Part shown: piece after piece, positions 1 through 5,150 of the stretch
How positions within the stretch are numbered: the stretch's first letter is position 1
How the letters are laid out: each line of letters opens with the position of its first letter
From: Bacteroidales bacterium
Lineage (GTDB): Bacteria; Bacteroidota; Bacteroidia; Bacteroidales; UBA7960
NCBI GenBank assembly: GCA_003557965.1
Contig: PWND01000046.1
Location: 1 to 5,150, forward strand
Direction: 5' to 3'
DNA length: 5,150 nucleotides
Notes under the pieces: generated by a model
The model's input: only the letters and a program-made list of their open reading frames with translations
What the model was told of the DNA's origin: nothing
Databases searched by the model: none
Position numbers and translations under genes: made by a program

Positions 1-818
1 ATTTTACAGTTGATCCCGGCAGTGCCACGGTAAGAATGCAGGATGATACCGGTCGTATAGTGAAGCAATGGCAGGGGTTGAGCGAGTTGCGACGTTTAAA
101 AGAGGGTAATTACACTCTTTTGGTGGAAGCCACAGGCTACCAATCGGTTGAGCGGGAAATTCGCATTAGAAGTAATGCAATATTACTTATAAATGTGAAA
201 CTAGTTGAAGCTTTTTTTTGTGGAGATCTTGTCGAAGATATTAATGGTAGCACATATCGGACTGTTCAGATCGGTGGTCAGTGTTGGATGGCTGATAATT
301 TGCGAGTGAGCAATTACCGTGACGGTAGTAAGATACCAAATGTCAGAAACAGTAATGAATGGCAGAGTCTTAATAGCGGTGCTTGGGCGCATTTTGATAA
401 TGATACAATATATGAGTTTAGATATGGAAAGCTTTATAATTGGTATGCAGTCTATGACGCAAGGGGTTTGTGTCCAGCTGGTTGGAGTGTACCAAATGAT
501 ACAGATTGGACTGAATTGACGAGCTATTTGGGTGGATTGAGTGTGGCAGGTGGAAAGATGAAATCCACAGGGACACAACATTGGCGATCCCCAAATATTG
601 GCGCTACCAACTTGAGCGGATTTTCAGGTCTTCCTGGCAGATTCCGTTACTCCGACGGCACTTTCGCCGGTGATGGGGGCTTTGGATTCTGGTGGTCTTC
701 TAACAAAGAACTATCAAGATATGCTTATAGCTTGAGGTTGGACTATGATTCTGAGGGTTTATACTGGGTCGATTCCAGTAAGTTAGACGGTTTTTCTGTT
801 CGATGCATTCATAATTAA
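1..818 (+). CDS. PEGA-like plus Fibrobacter succinogenes major paralogous domain protein (5' partial)
   Basis: The frame is open to the left edge (first full codon at base 3), so the true start lies outside the window; the ATG at 36 is internal to the first domain. The visible part has 271 residues. Residues 1-67 read as a PEGA-like beta domain, with a VDPGSATV strand, a KEGNYTLLVEATGY segment and alternating hydrophobic strands. Residues about 72-271 match the Fibrobacter succinogenes major domain (TIGR02145 type): VQIGGQCWMADNLR at 88-101, YGKLYNWYAV at 141-150, LCPAGWSVP at 156-164, GLPGRF at 209-214, WWSS at 230-233 and the closing GFSVRCI at 263-269. Four cysteines (about 73, 94, 157 and 268) could form disulfides. 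Such proteins are normally exported, often as lipoproteins, and their biochemical role is not established. The signal peptide cannot be seen. The gene ends in TAA and is convergent with the operon that follows. The domain call is confident; the function is unknown. Confidence 0.9.
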   Translation, partial: FTVDPGSATVRMQDDTGRIVKQWQGLSELRRLKEGNYTLLVEATGYQSVEREIRIRSNAILLINVKLVEAFFCGDLVEDINGSTYRTVQIGGQCWMADNLRVSNYRDGSKIPNVRNSNEWQSLNSGAWAHFDNDTIYEFRYGKLYNWYAVYDARGLCPAGWSVPNDTDWTELTSYLGGLSVAGGKMKSTGTQHWRSPNIGATNLSGFSGLPGRFRYSDGTFAGDGGFGFWWSSNKELSRYAYSLRLDYDSEGLYWVDSSKLDGFSVRCIHN

Positions 819-981
819 GAATTTGACGCTTTAATTATTAGGTACTTCCCCCAATTGTGATCTTTTCAAAAAGGGAAACTACCAGCCGATTTTTAAACCA
901 AAAACATAGGATAAAAGCATTCCGGTATGATCGTATCTCGCAAGAACAGTTTTATTGCCAATGAACAACAATTACCAGACT
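819..981. other. Gap between convergent genes
   Basis: These 163 bases separate the plus-strand gene ending at 818 from the minus-strand operon ending at 982. No ORF with a plausible ribosome binding site is seen on either strand. Transcripts from both sides should end here. The only terminator-like structure found is the imperfect one at 841-894, and nothing convincing was found for the minus strand. Confidence 0.6.
841..894 (+). terminator. Weak candidate terminator after the left-hand gene
   Basis: GGTA-C-TTCCC (841-850) can pair with GGGAA-AC-TACC (873-883), giving 9 base pairs broken by a small internal loop. The loop of about 22 bases holds the dyad CTTTTCAAAAAG. Five T residues follow at 890-894, but six bases separate them from the stem. 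The large loop, internal mismatch and displaced T-run make this a poor intrinsic terminator. It is listed because its place, 23 bases after the stop codon, is right. Confidence 0.25.
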
Positions 982-1806
982 TTATGATGAATTATTGATT
1001 ATACCCCAGAAAGGTTCTTCCAGTTTTGAAACGTTTTCTAAGTCCTTGCTTTCGATCGCATCAAACAGGTACTCGAATTCTTTTTCTATGCGGCTCAATC
1101 GCTCGGTAATCATCCCGGGTTTCAAATAGCGGTTACTGGCAGATAATACTTTGTAAACGACATCCGGTTTATCTTCTTCAAAACCCGATATTTCATCAAC
1201 GTCGTCTTGAGTCAGAAAATACTTGCTTTTCTTATGTAATTGATTGTTCAGGGTGTAGCAGCCTATCGGGCTTGAAATCGAGATATTCTTTTTTGCTATT
1301 CCATATGGTTCGATCAGATTCACATTATTTTTCAGCTCTACATCCACCCCGATAAATGAACCAAGGAGTGAATCCTCTGCACTCATCGTATCTTGTGCAA
1401 TAACATTCCCCAAAACAAAAGAATTCTTAAGCCTGACTCGATCGCCAAGAATGGAGCCATAAACAATGGTATTGGCAACATTGATATCCTCCGCAATAAT
1501 ACTGCCACATACTCGGAGAATTCCTCCGGATTTTGCCGAAACCAATACCGATTTCTGGGCGTATAGATTGGAATAAATGGTACTTTGAGAAGCTTTGTCC
1601 TCTAGTACAACCGAGAGATCACTGTAGGCAAAAAGCCCATGTTCTACAATAATATTGCCGGCCTCAACAGAGATATTATTACCGTATCCGCTTCCATGAA
1701 GATGAGCTGATCCTTTTAATATCAAATCCCTATGCAATTCCTTATGCGAAGTTGGAATTACGGAACTGTGGTGTTCCTCCGTAATGGCAACATTTGTTGT
1801 ATTCAT
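982..1806 (-). CDS. Bactofilin-like beta-helix protein, third gene of the operon
   Basis: This 274-residue protein has no signal peptide and no membrane segment. Residues about 27-165 are a run of short beta strands alternating with turns, rich in V, I, L, G, S and N (for example ISVEAGNIIVEHG, LRVCGSIIAEDINV, TIVYGSILGDRVRLKN). This is the pattern of a right-handed parallel beta-helix such as the bactofilin fold. Known bactofilins polymerise without nucleotide into membrane-associated filaments and are often under 200 residues. This one carries an extra C-terminal region: residues 170-225 of mixed character and a charged helix at about 232-262 (ERLSRIEKEFEYLFDAIESK). The start is the only ATG that keeps the whole helix; its ribosome binding site is weak (GGAA, 11 bases upstream), so it may depend on coupling to the gene 23 bases upstream. 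Polymerisation is inferred. Another cytoplasmic beta-helix family, such as the FapA/DUF342 type, is an alternative. Confidence 0.7.
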   Translation of the reverse strand: MNTTNVAITEEHHSSVIPTSHKELHRDLILKGSAHLHGSGYGNNISVEAGNIIVEHGLFAYSDLSVVLEDKASQSTIYSNLYAQKSVLVSAKSGGILRVCGSIIAEDINVANTIVYGSILGDRVRLKNSFVLGNVIAQDTMSAEDSLLGSFIGVDVELKNNVNLIEPYGIAKKNISISSPIGCYTLNNQLHKKSKYFLTQDDVDEISGFEEDKPDVVYKVLSASNRYLKPGMITERLSRIEKEFEYLFDAIESKDLENVSKLEEPFWGIINNSS

Positions 1807-1829
1807 ATGATGTTTATTTCCGGTCTATA

Positions 1830-2639
1830 TCAATCAGTATCAATCAATCGTGAGCGGATAAGATCTATTTGCTGCTTATCCAGATCAATGACAGGTTCAA
1901 AAATAAAATAGCTTCTTTTAGTAAATGAATTATAGGCTTTCTCTACGGATGACGGTAAAATGAACTCATTATAAGTTTGACCATCGACGGAGTAGACCGT
2001 GTCAATAAATTCAATTCCGACATTTTCTTGGTCTTTCAGCATCTCATGCTGAAATAAGGATTCAATGCTTTTTACAAACTCATGATGCATTGTGCTAAGC
2101 AGCTCAATGGCATCTTCGATGTCCTCAATTCGGTCAATGAGATTACTCAACCTGTAGCTAAAGACGACCTTCTCTTCGGCCCGGATTTTATCATAAAAGG
2201 GCACTTCAAAATCAGAAACAAGATAGTTCAAATTACCATTATTCACCTTTGATATAAACTCATATGCTTTGCTGTCAAGGTCCAGGACTCTATTTTTTTC
2301 TTTCTCTTTTAGCTTGGTAATAAGGGTGTCATATTCGGTGCATACATCTACTACCTTTTTCCTGTAATATTCCATCTGCTTCGCAATACGGTTCTTCTGC
2401 TCGTTAAGCTGATGGTGATACTTCTTTAGTTCGATAGCAATCTTGTTTACCACAAGCATACCATTAAAATGATTCTGCTGGTAAAACGCATCGATCTGTG
2501 CCTGGCCTTGTTTCTCAATGAGGTCCGGGAGTCTTTCAATGTTCTCCGCCAGGACAATCAATCTGTTATTTGACTCTTCCAATCTCTTGCCTAATTGGTA
2601 TGTTGCTTCTGCAAGAGAATTAATCATCGGGCTGGACAT
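1830..2639 (-). CDS. Soluble helical protein of unknown family, middle gene of the operon
   Basis: I do not recognise this 269-residue protein. It has no signal peptide or membrane segment and is charged and mostly helical. Residues 8-45 form an amphipathic helix with regular L/I spacing (LGKRLEESNNRLIVLAENIERL). Residues 62-120 form a long K/E/Q-rich probable coiled coil, and residues 155-200 form another helix pair (SYRLSNLIDRIEDIEDAIELL). The tail from about 205 has shorter strand-like segments (GIEFIDTVYSVDGQTYNEFILP, split by turns; YFIFEPVIDL) and could be a small beta or mixed domain. A single cysteine lies at 100. The ATG is supported by AAGGGG 5 bases upstream. The gene starts 12 bases after the stop of the membrane gene and ends 23 bases before the bactofilin-like gene, so all three are very likely co-transcribed. 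An adaptor between its two neighbours is a reasonable guess from its position and shape, not a demonstrated role. Confidence 0.75.
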   Translation of the reverse strand: MSSPMINSLAEATYQLGKRLEESNNRLIVLAENIERLPDLIEKQGQAQIDAFYQQNHFNGMLVVNKIAIELKKYHHQLNEQKNRIAKQMEYYRKKVVDVCTEYDTLITKLKEKEKNRVLDLDSKAYEFISKVNNGNLNYLVSDFEVPFYDKIRAEEKVVFSYRLSNLIDRIEDIEDAIELLSTMHHEFVKSIESLFQHEMLKDQENVGIEFIDTVYSVDGQTYNEFILPSSVEKAYNSFTKRSYFIFEPVIDLDKQQIDLIRSRLIDTD

Positions 2640-2644
2640 AATTT

Positions 2645-2650
2645 CCCCTT
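2645..2650 (-). promoter_or_regulatory. Ribosome binding site of the middle gene
   Basis: On the minus strand AAGGGG stands 5 bases before the ATG at 2639, just after the stop codon of the upstream gene. It fixes this start and points to independent initiation within the operon transcript. Confidence 0.7.
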
Positions 2651-2651
2651 T

Positions 2652-4442
2652 TTAATTCAAGTTCATATTCTTTTTGGCAAGATCGAGTTCACTTCCTCCT
2701 GATAAGGAATTTGTCACATTATTAATTCCTTTTTGAGTTTCAGACACAGGATGAGCAAGCCAGCTGCGTTGGGTGACACCTTGTTTTGCGGCAATCGCTT
2801 CACTGATCGCTCTTTGAGCTTTTAAGTCTTCTGATTGTTCTTTACTAACTTGAAGCTGTTCTTTATCTATTTCAAGCTGCTTTTCCTGTGCTTCCTTTTG
2901 AGCTCTCAAATATGCCATTTGTTGATTTTCAATTCTTTGAGCTTCTTTTGACGCTTGAGAAAATACCTGGCTTGCCCTTTGATTCAATGCCTCCATTTTT
3001 TCAGAATATTCCTGCATTTCTTTTTGGGTCGATTTCATTATTTCAACCTTGATCTGATTGATGGCATCGGCAAATGCATCAGATTTTCTTTTAAGCTCCT
3101 GCTGATTCTGTTGTAAAAGATATTTCAGACTTTGCAGGTGCTCCTGCCCAAACTCTATTTCCGAGTTCAACACCATGACATGATTTTCAATGTTTTCAAC
3201 TATGACATCTCCCTGGCTCTTTATTTCACTCATTTCTTTTCTGAAGTCCTGCTCAAACTTTGTCAGCTGATTGTCAATGTCATGGTATATTTTTAATCTC
3301 TCTACGCGGTTTTCCTCCAGTAAATACCTGCCCGTTGGTAGAATGACATCGTGATATAGTTTTGGTATTGCTATCGGTAAGTCAGTTTTTTCTGAACACA
3401 TTTTACAAACCCACGTCTCTTTGAATTTATCATACTTACAGACAGAGTTGATTCGGAAGGTATAGTCAGATAAATCCTCTGCAGTAGTAAAATCGGAATG
3501 GCAGGACGGACAAAAAGCGTATATAAATGACCTTAAAGAGAAAGCGGTAAGCATATTACGATGTCTGATGAACTCATTTTGAAGGGAACCAAAATCTTTG
3601 TCATTGGTAAGCAGTATTTTTTTAAGATTGTCATTTGCAGACTCCAGCTTATTCAACAACTCATGTATTATATCATTTCCAGTTGGCATCTGAACATTTA
3701 TTTCTTTTCCTTCTGTCGAAGGCAAATTGGCCGGGTTTTCAACAGAGGTGAATTCCGAAATATTCTTATTAAGAAACTCATAGATGGGATGGCGATTACT
3801 CACAAAATGACGTTTTAGCACAGGTAATGATATGTCGTCAATCTCTTTTGACAATATTTCAAGCTTGTCATTTAATAATGATTCGCTGCTGAAACAAGAG
3901 AAGTGCTCATTCCCGCTGATTCTATGTTTTTTCATGTTTGAATGATCCAACAAGTCCTCCTCCAGGTCATTCAAAATGGTATCTAATTTGTTACATGCCT
4001 TATTCAGTTCTTCCAAATTGGCAATGAATGGAATTTTTATGGTTTCTGCATCCGTGACTTCTGCAGTATCGCATAAAACATTAACTCCAAGTAGGTTCTC
4101 TCTTTTGAAATGCCAAATCTGCTGCTTATAAGTTTTTACTTTAAACGAATTGCGAATGGATGAGGCTTTATTGTGGGCATATGCGATTACTGCACCTGCA
4201 ATAATTAAAGCAATAACAATAGCAATGATTGGCTCAATTTCCATAGCCAACAAACCAAGCAACACCAATACAGGAGGAATCATGAGTCCGATGGTTTCTC
4301 TATTTACCGATCGAATCTTTTTATCAATGATGCCTTGTGCTTTATGACGTAAATATTGACTAATGGTTTGCCTGATCTCATCGTCATTGAGGGTAATTGT
4401 GGCACCATCTTCCTGTTTTCTAAGGGCTTTGAATAGTAGCAT
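2652..4442 (-). CDS. Membrane-hairpin, zinc-ribbon, coiled-coil protein, first gene of the operon
   Basis: This 596-residue protein is of no family I can name. From the ATG at 4442, residues 1-50 are charged and likely cytoplasmic. Residues 51-67 and 71-89 are two hydrophobic helices joined by a very short acidic turn (EIE), forming a membrane hairpin. The basic stretch after it (90-115) puts both ends in the cytoplasm by the positive-inside rule. Residues 140-300 are mainly helical. A four-cysteine zinc ribbon follows: CPSC at 311-314 and CKMC at 346-349, with a fifth cysteine at 335. Residues about 378-552 are a long E/K/Q-rich coiled coil, and the last 45 residues look disordered. A TTG at 4496 would add 18 residues but has no ribosome binding site, whereas the ATG at 4442 has AGAAGGA 5 bases upstream. 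The protein could anchor the two downstream products at the membrane, which is an inference from architecture and gene order. Confidence 0.8.
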   Translation of the reverse strand: MLLFKALRKQEDGATITLNDDEIRQTISQYLRHKAQGIIDKKIRSVNRETIGLMIPPVLVLLGLLAMEIEPIIAIVIALIIAGAVIAYAHNKASSIRNSFKVKTYKQQIWHFKRENLLGVNVLCDTAEVTDAETIKIPFIANLEELNKACNKLDTILNDLEEDLLDHSNMKKHRISGNEHFSCFSSESLLNDKLEILSKEIDDISLPVLKRHFVSNRHPIYEFLNKNISEFTSVENPANLPSTEGKEINVQMPTGNDIIHELLNKLESANDNLKKILLTNDKDFGSLQNEFIRHRNMLTAFSLRSFIYAFCPSCHSDFTTAEDLSDYTFRINSVCKYDKFKETWVCKMCSEKTDLPIAIPKLYHDVILPTGRYLLEENRVERLKIYHDIDNQLTKFEQDFRKEMSEIKSQGDVIVENIENHVMVLNSEIEFGQEHLQSLKYLLQQNQQELKRKSDAFADAINQIKVEIMKSTQKEMQEYSEKMEALNQRASQVFSQASKEAQRIENQQMAYLRAQKEAQEKQLEIDKEQLQVSKEQSEDLKAQRAISEAIAAKQGVTQRSWLAHPVSETQKGINNVTNSLSGGSELDLAKKNMNLN

Positions 4443-4447
4443 GGCTT

Positions 4448-4454
4448 TCCTTCT
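4448..4454 (-). promoter_or_regulatory. Ribosome binding site deciding the start of the membrane gene
   Basis: AGAAGGA on the minus strand lies 5 bases before the ATG at 4442. The longer reading from TTG at 4496 has only U-rich sequence before it and starts three codons after an in-frame TGA (4503-4505), so the ATG is preferred. Confidence 0.75.
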
Positions 4455-4530
4455 AAGTCTTAATGGACAGTTAGGCTGCAGTGTTTGAAAAATCAAAAAA
4501 GCTCACAACATATTTAAAAAATCATCGATT

Positions 4531-4541
4531 GGTTTCAAACC
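4531..4541. repeat. Dyad GGTTTCAAACC in the operon leader
   Basis: A perfect 5+1+5 inverted repeat lies about 90 bases upstream of the operon's first start codon. The single-base centre is too short for a hairpin, so if it is functional it would be a protein-binding site. An 11-base dyad in AT-rich DNA can also arise by chance. Confidence 0.25.
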
Positions 4542-4583
4542 GTTTAACAAGGGTTCACCATTCGATTTACTCCCCCACTATTT

Positions 4584-4593
4584 ATTTGCAAAT
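4584..4593. repeat. Palindrome ATTTGCAAAT upstream of the operon
   Basis: A perfect 10-base palindrome lies about 140 bases upstream of the operon start, flanked by AT-rich sequence. It could be an operator half-pair for a dimeric regulator, but it is short and unrepeated in the window. Confidence 0.2.
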
Positions 4594-4785
4594 CAATCAA
4601 TTAGATTGTCCACTGGAAAAAAATCAAACTCTTTTACATTCGACTTCTTATAAGTTTGACAATATTCCTTAATAATTAATTAAAATAAATTGTTATAATC
4701 AAGACGATTGTCATTTATGGCTTCCGTCAACAAGTGAGTTGTGTGATCTGATCCCAAAACCGGACTATGTCAGGCAGGTCAGGAG

Positions 4786-4821
4786 AAAAAAAATGGTTAC
4801 CGCCATACAAGGCGGTAACCA
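4786..4821 (-). terminator. Strong intrinsic terminator overlapping the end of the 60-residue gene
   Basis: On the minus strand TGGTTACCGCC, a six-base loop TTGTAT, and GGCGGTAACCA form a perfect 11-base-pair stem, followed at once by eight T residues (the A-run at 4786-4793). Stem arms are 4811-4821 and 4794-4804. This is a textbook rho-independent terminator for minus-strand transcripts. The stop codon (4797-4799) and the last seven sense codons (GYRLVWR) of the small gene lie inside it. On the plus strand no T-run follows, so it should act in one direction only. It separates the small gene from the operon downstream. Confidence 0.88.
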
Positions 4822-4979
4822 AGGTGGTTGACCAGGTAGTCGACCTTTCCCCAGCTTCCATTGCCGAGGCGATCGGTTCCCCTGGTAACCAGTGCCTCTC
4901 TTGAGGTTGTAAATGCCAGGCCCCTTTTCTCAAGGCGTTCTATTAACTTTTCGAACTCATCTTCATCGCTATGCTTCAT
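4797..4979 (-). CDS. Small protein of unknown family, 60 residues
   Basis: I do not recognise this protein. Its N-terminal third is acidic and helical (DEDEFEKLIERLEKRG, residues 5-20). The rest is basic with a possible helix at about 45-53 (KVDYLVNHL) and a C-terminal strand GYRLVWR. There is no signal peptide, membrane segment or cysteine. The size and the acidic-helix to basic-core layout are seen in small DNA-binding or toxin-antitoxin proteins, but no motif supports a specific call. The ATG at 4979 is chosen because GAGGG stands 5 bases upstream; a TTG at 5021 would add 14 residues without a binding site. The strong binding site and the terminator fused to its 3' end argue that it is a real, expressed gene. 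Its DNA is clearly richer in GC than the adjacent intergenic region. A minus-strand frame spanning 4727-4933 overlaps it but starts with an unsupported TTG. Confidence 0.65.
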   Translation of the reverse strand: MKHSDEDEFEKLIERLEKRGLAFTTSREALVTRGTDRLGNGSWGKVDYLVNHLGYRLVWR

Positions 4980-4984
4980 ATTCG

Positions 4985-4989
4985 CCCTC
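4985..4989 (-). promoter_or_regulatory. Ribosome binding site of the 60-residue gene
   Basis: GAGGG on the minus strand lies 5 bases before the ATG at 4979, the same spacing as for two genes of the downstream operon. It selects the 60-residue reading over a longer one from TTG at 5021. Confidence 0.65.
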
Positions 4990-5052
4990 AGATTTTTGTT
5001 TTTTATTTGATGCTGATTCAAAATTACAGAAGCGGCAGTTTCCTGCGGTTAT

Positions 5053-5150
5053 TTATCGCCGACTTCGTGATCGAAGGTTTTGATTTATCATCATCAAATG
5101 CATGGGCTCATCCTCACCTTCTCCGGTGGTATACGCACCGTTGGACTTCA
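5053..5150 (-). CDS. Possible C-terminal end of a further minus-strand gene (5' partial)
   Basis: A minus-strand frame open to the right edge ends in TAA at 5053-5055 and gives 31 residues, with an acidic patch (TTGEGEDEP) followed by a basic end (RSRSRR). Its stop is 73 bases before the start of the 60-residue gene, so the two could be co-transcribed. The stretch is too short to assign. An overlapping plus-strand frame from ATG at 5010 is also open to the edge (47 residues) but has no ribosome binding site, so the minus-strand reading is slightly preferred. Either or both could be non-coding. Confidence 0.35.
   Translation of the reverse strand, partial: KSNGAYTTGEGEDEPMHLMMINQNLRSRSRR

Larger units (their letters stand above)
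4443..4796. other. AT-rich intergenic region holding the operon leader and probable promoter
   Basis: These 354 bases lie between the operon start and the end of the upstream 60-residue gene, which has its own terminator. The operon promoter should therefore be here, reading toward lower coordinates. No clean sigma-70 pair was found on the minus strand, and no exact match to the Bacteroidota -7 motif TAnnTTTG. The nearest is TTGATTTG (4588-4595 on the minus strand), with one mismatch and no well-spaced TTTG upstream. The region is very AT-rich from about 4580 to 4700. It includes two short dyads and a possible 5-codon leader ORF, given separately. Plus-strand frames here show no ribosome binding site and look non-coding. 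Confidence 0.55.

Noticed and set aside
201..581. Minus-strand 126-residue frame, and a plus-strand 66-residue frame at 319-519, inside the left-hand gene
   Set aside because: Both are shadows of a clear domain-bearing gene and have low-complexity or cysteine/isoleucine-rich composition.
3561..4347. Plus-strand frames at 3561-3818 and 4150-4347
   Set aside because: They lie antisense to the membrane-protein gene. The hydrophobic look of the second is the complement of the transmembrane-coding region.
982..4442. Reading the operon as an antiphage defence system
   Set aside because: No nuclease, NTPase, nucleotide cyclase, reverse transcriptase, TIR or protease motif is visible in any of the three proteins. 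A membrane hairpin alone does not support it.
4481..4672. Plus-strand 63-residue frame over the operon leader
   Set aside because: It starts without a binding site, lies in AT-rich intergenic DNA and has no recognisable protein pattern.
4656..4699. TTGACA (4656-4661) and TATAAT (4694-4699) on the plus strand as a sigma-70 promoter
   Set aside because: The two are 32 bases apart instead of about 17, neither has a good partner at normal spacing, and no supported plus-strand gene lies downstream.
4793..4831. Plus-strand 12-codon ORF (ATG at 4793) with AGGAG 7 bases upstream, reading through the hairpin
   Set aside because: The A-run and stem that create it are explained as the complement of the minus-strand terminator, and nothing follows it on the plus strand.
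4727..4933. Minus-strand 68-residue frame overlapping the small gene
   Set aside because: It begins with TTG without a binding site and runs through the terminator; the overlapping 60-residue frame has an ATG, GAGGG and a stop inside the terminator.

Overview
The window looks like bacterial DNA, probably from the Fibrobacterota-Chlorobiota-Bacteroidota (FCB) superphylum. The main pointer is the left-hand gene, which carries a Fibrobacter succinogenes major paralogous domain behind a PEGA-like beta domain, a combination common in that group. The DNA is moderately AT-rich. Three of the minus-strand genes have purine-rich Shine-Dalgarno motifs exactly 5 nt before the ATG. That is cleaner than in many Bacteroidota, so the phylum is left open. 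No mobile element, CRISPR array, tRNA or rRNA is visible.

Layout. (1) Bases 1-818, plus strand: the 3' part of a probable surface or secreted protein whose start lies outside the window. (2) Bases 819-981: a short gap between convergent genes, with at best a weak terminator. (3) Bases 982-4442, minus strand: a tight three-gene operon read right to left with gaps of 12 and 23 bases. It encodes a 596-residue membrane-hairpin, zinc-ribbon, coiled-coil protein, a 269-residue soluble helical protein, and a 274-residue bactofilin-like beta-helix protein. (4) Bases 4443-4796: an AT-rich leader region with two short dyads and a possible 5-codon leader ORF, which should hold the operon promoter. (5) Bases 4797-4979, minus strand: a 60-residue protein of unknown family whose last codons lie inside a strong intrinsic terminator. 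(6) Bases 5053-5150: an open frame reaching the right edge, probably the end of another minus-strand gene. The part from about 4740 onward is visibly richer in GC than the operon leader.

The three-gene operon is the most interesting part. The predicted parts fit a membrane-attached scaffold: a protein with a two-helix membrane anchor and a large cytoplasmic coiled-coil and zinc-ribbon region, an all-helical partner, and a beta-helix protein of the kind that polymerises in bactofilins. I do not recognise this combination as a named system. The shared function is inferred from gene order and architecture only. None of the family calls beyond the left-hand gene could be tested here by profile search.
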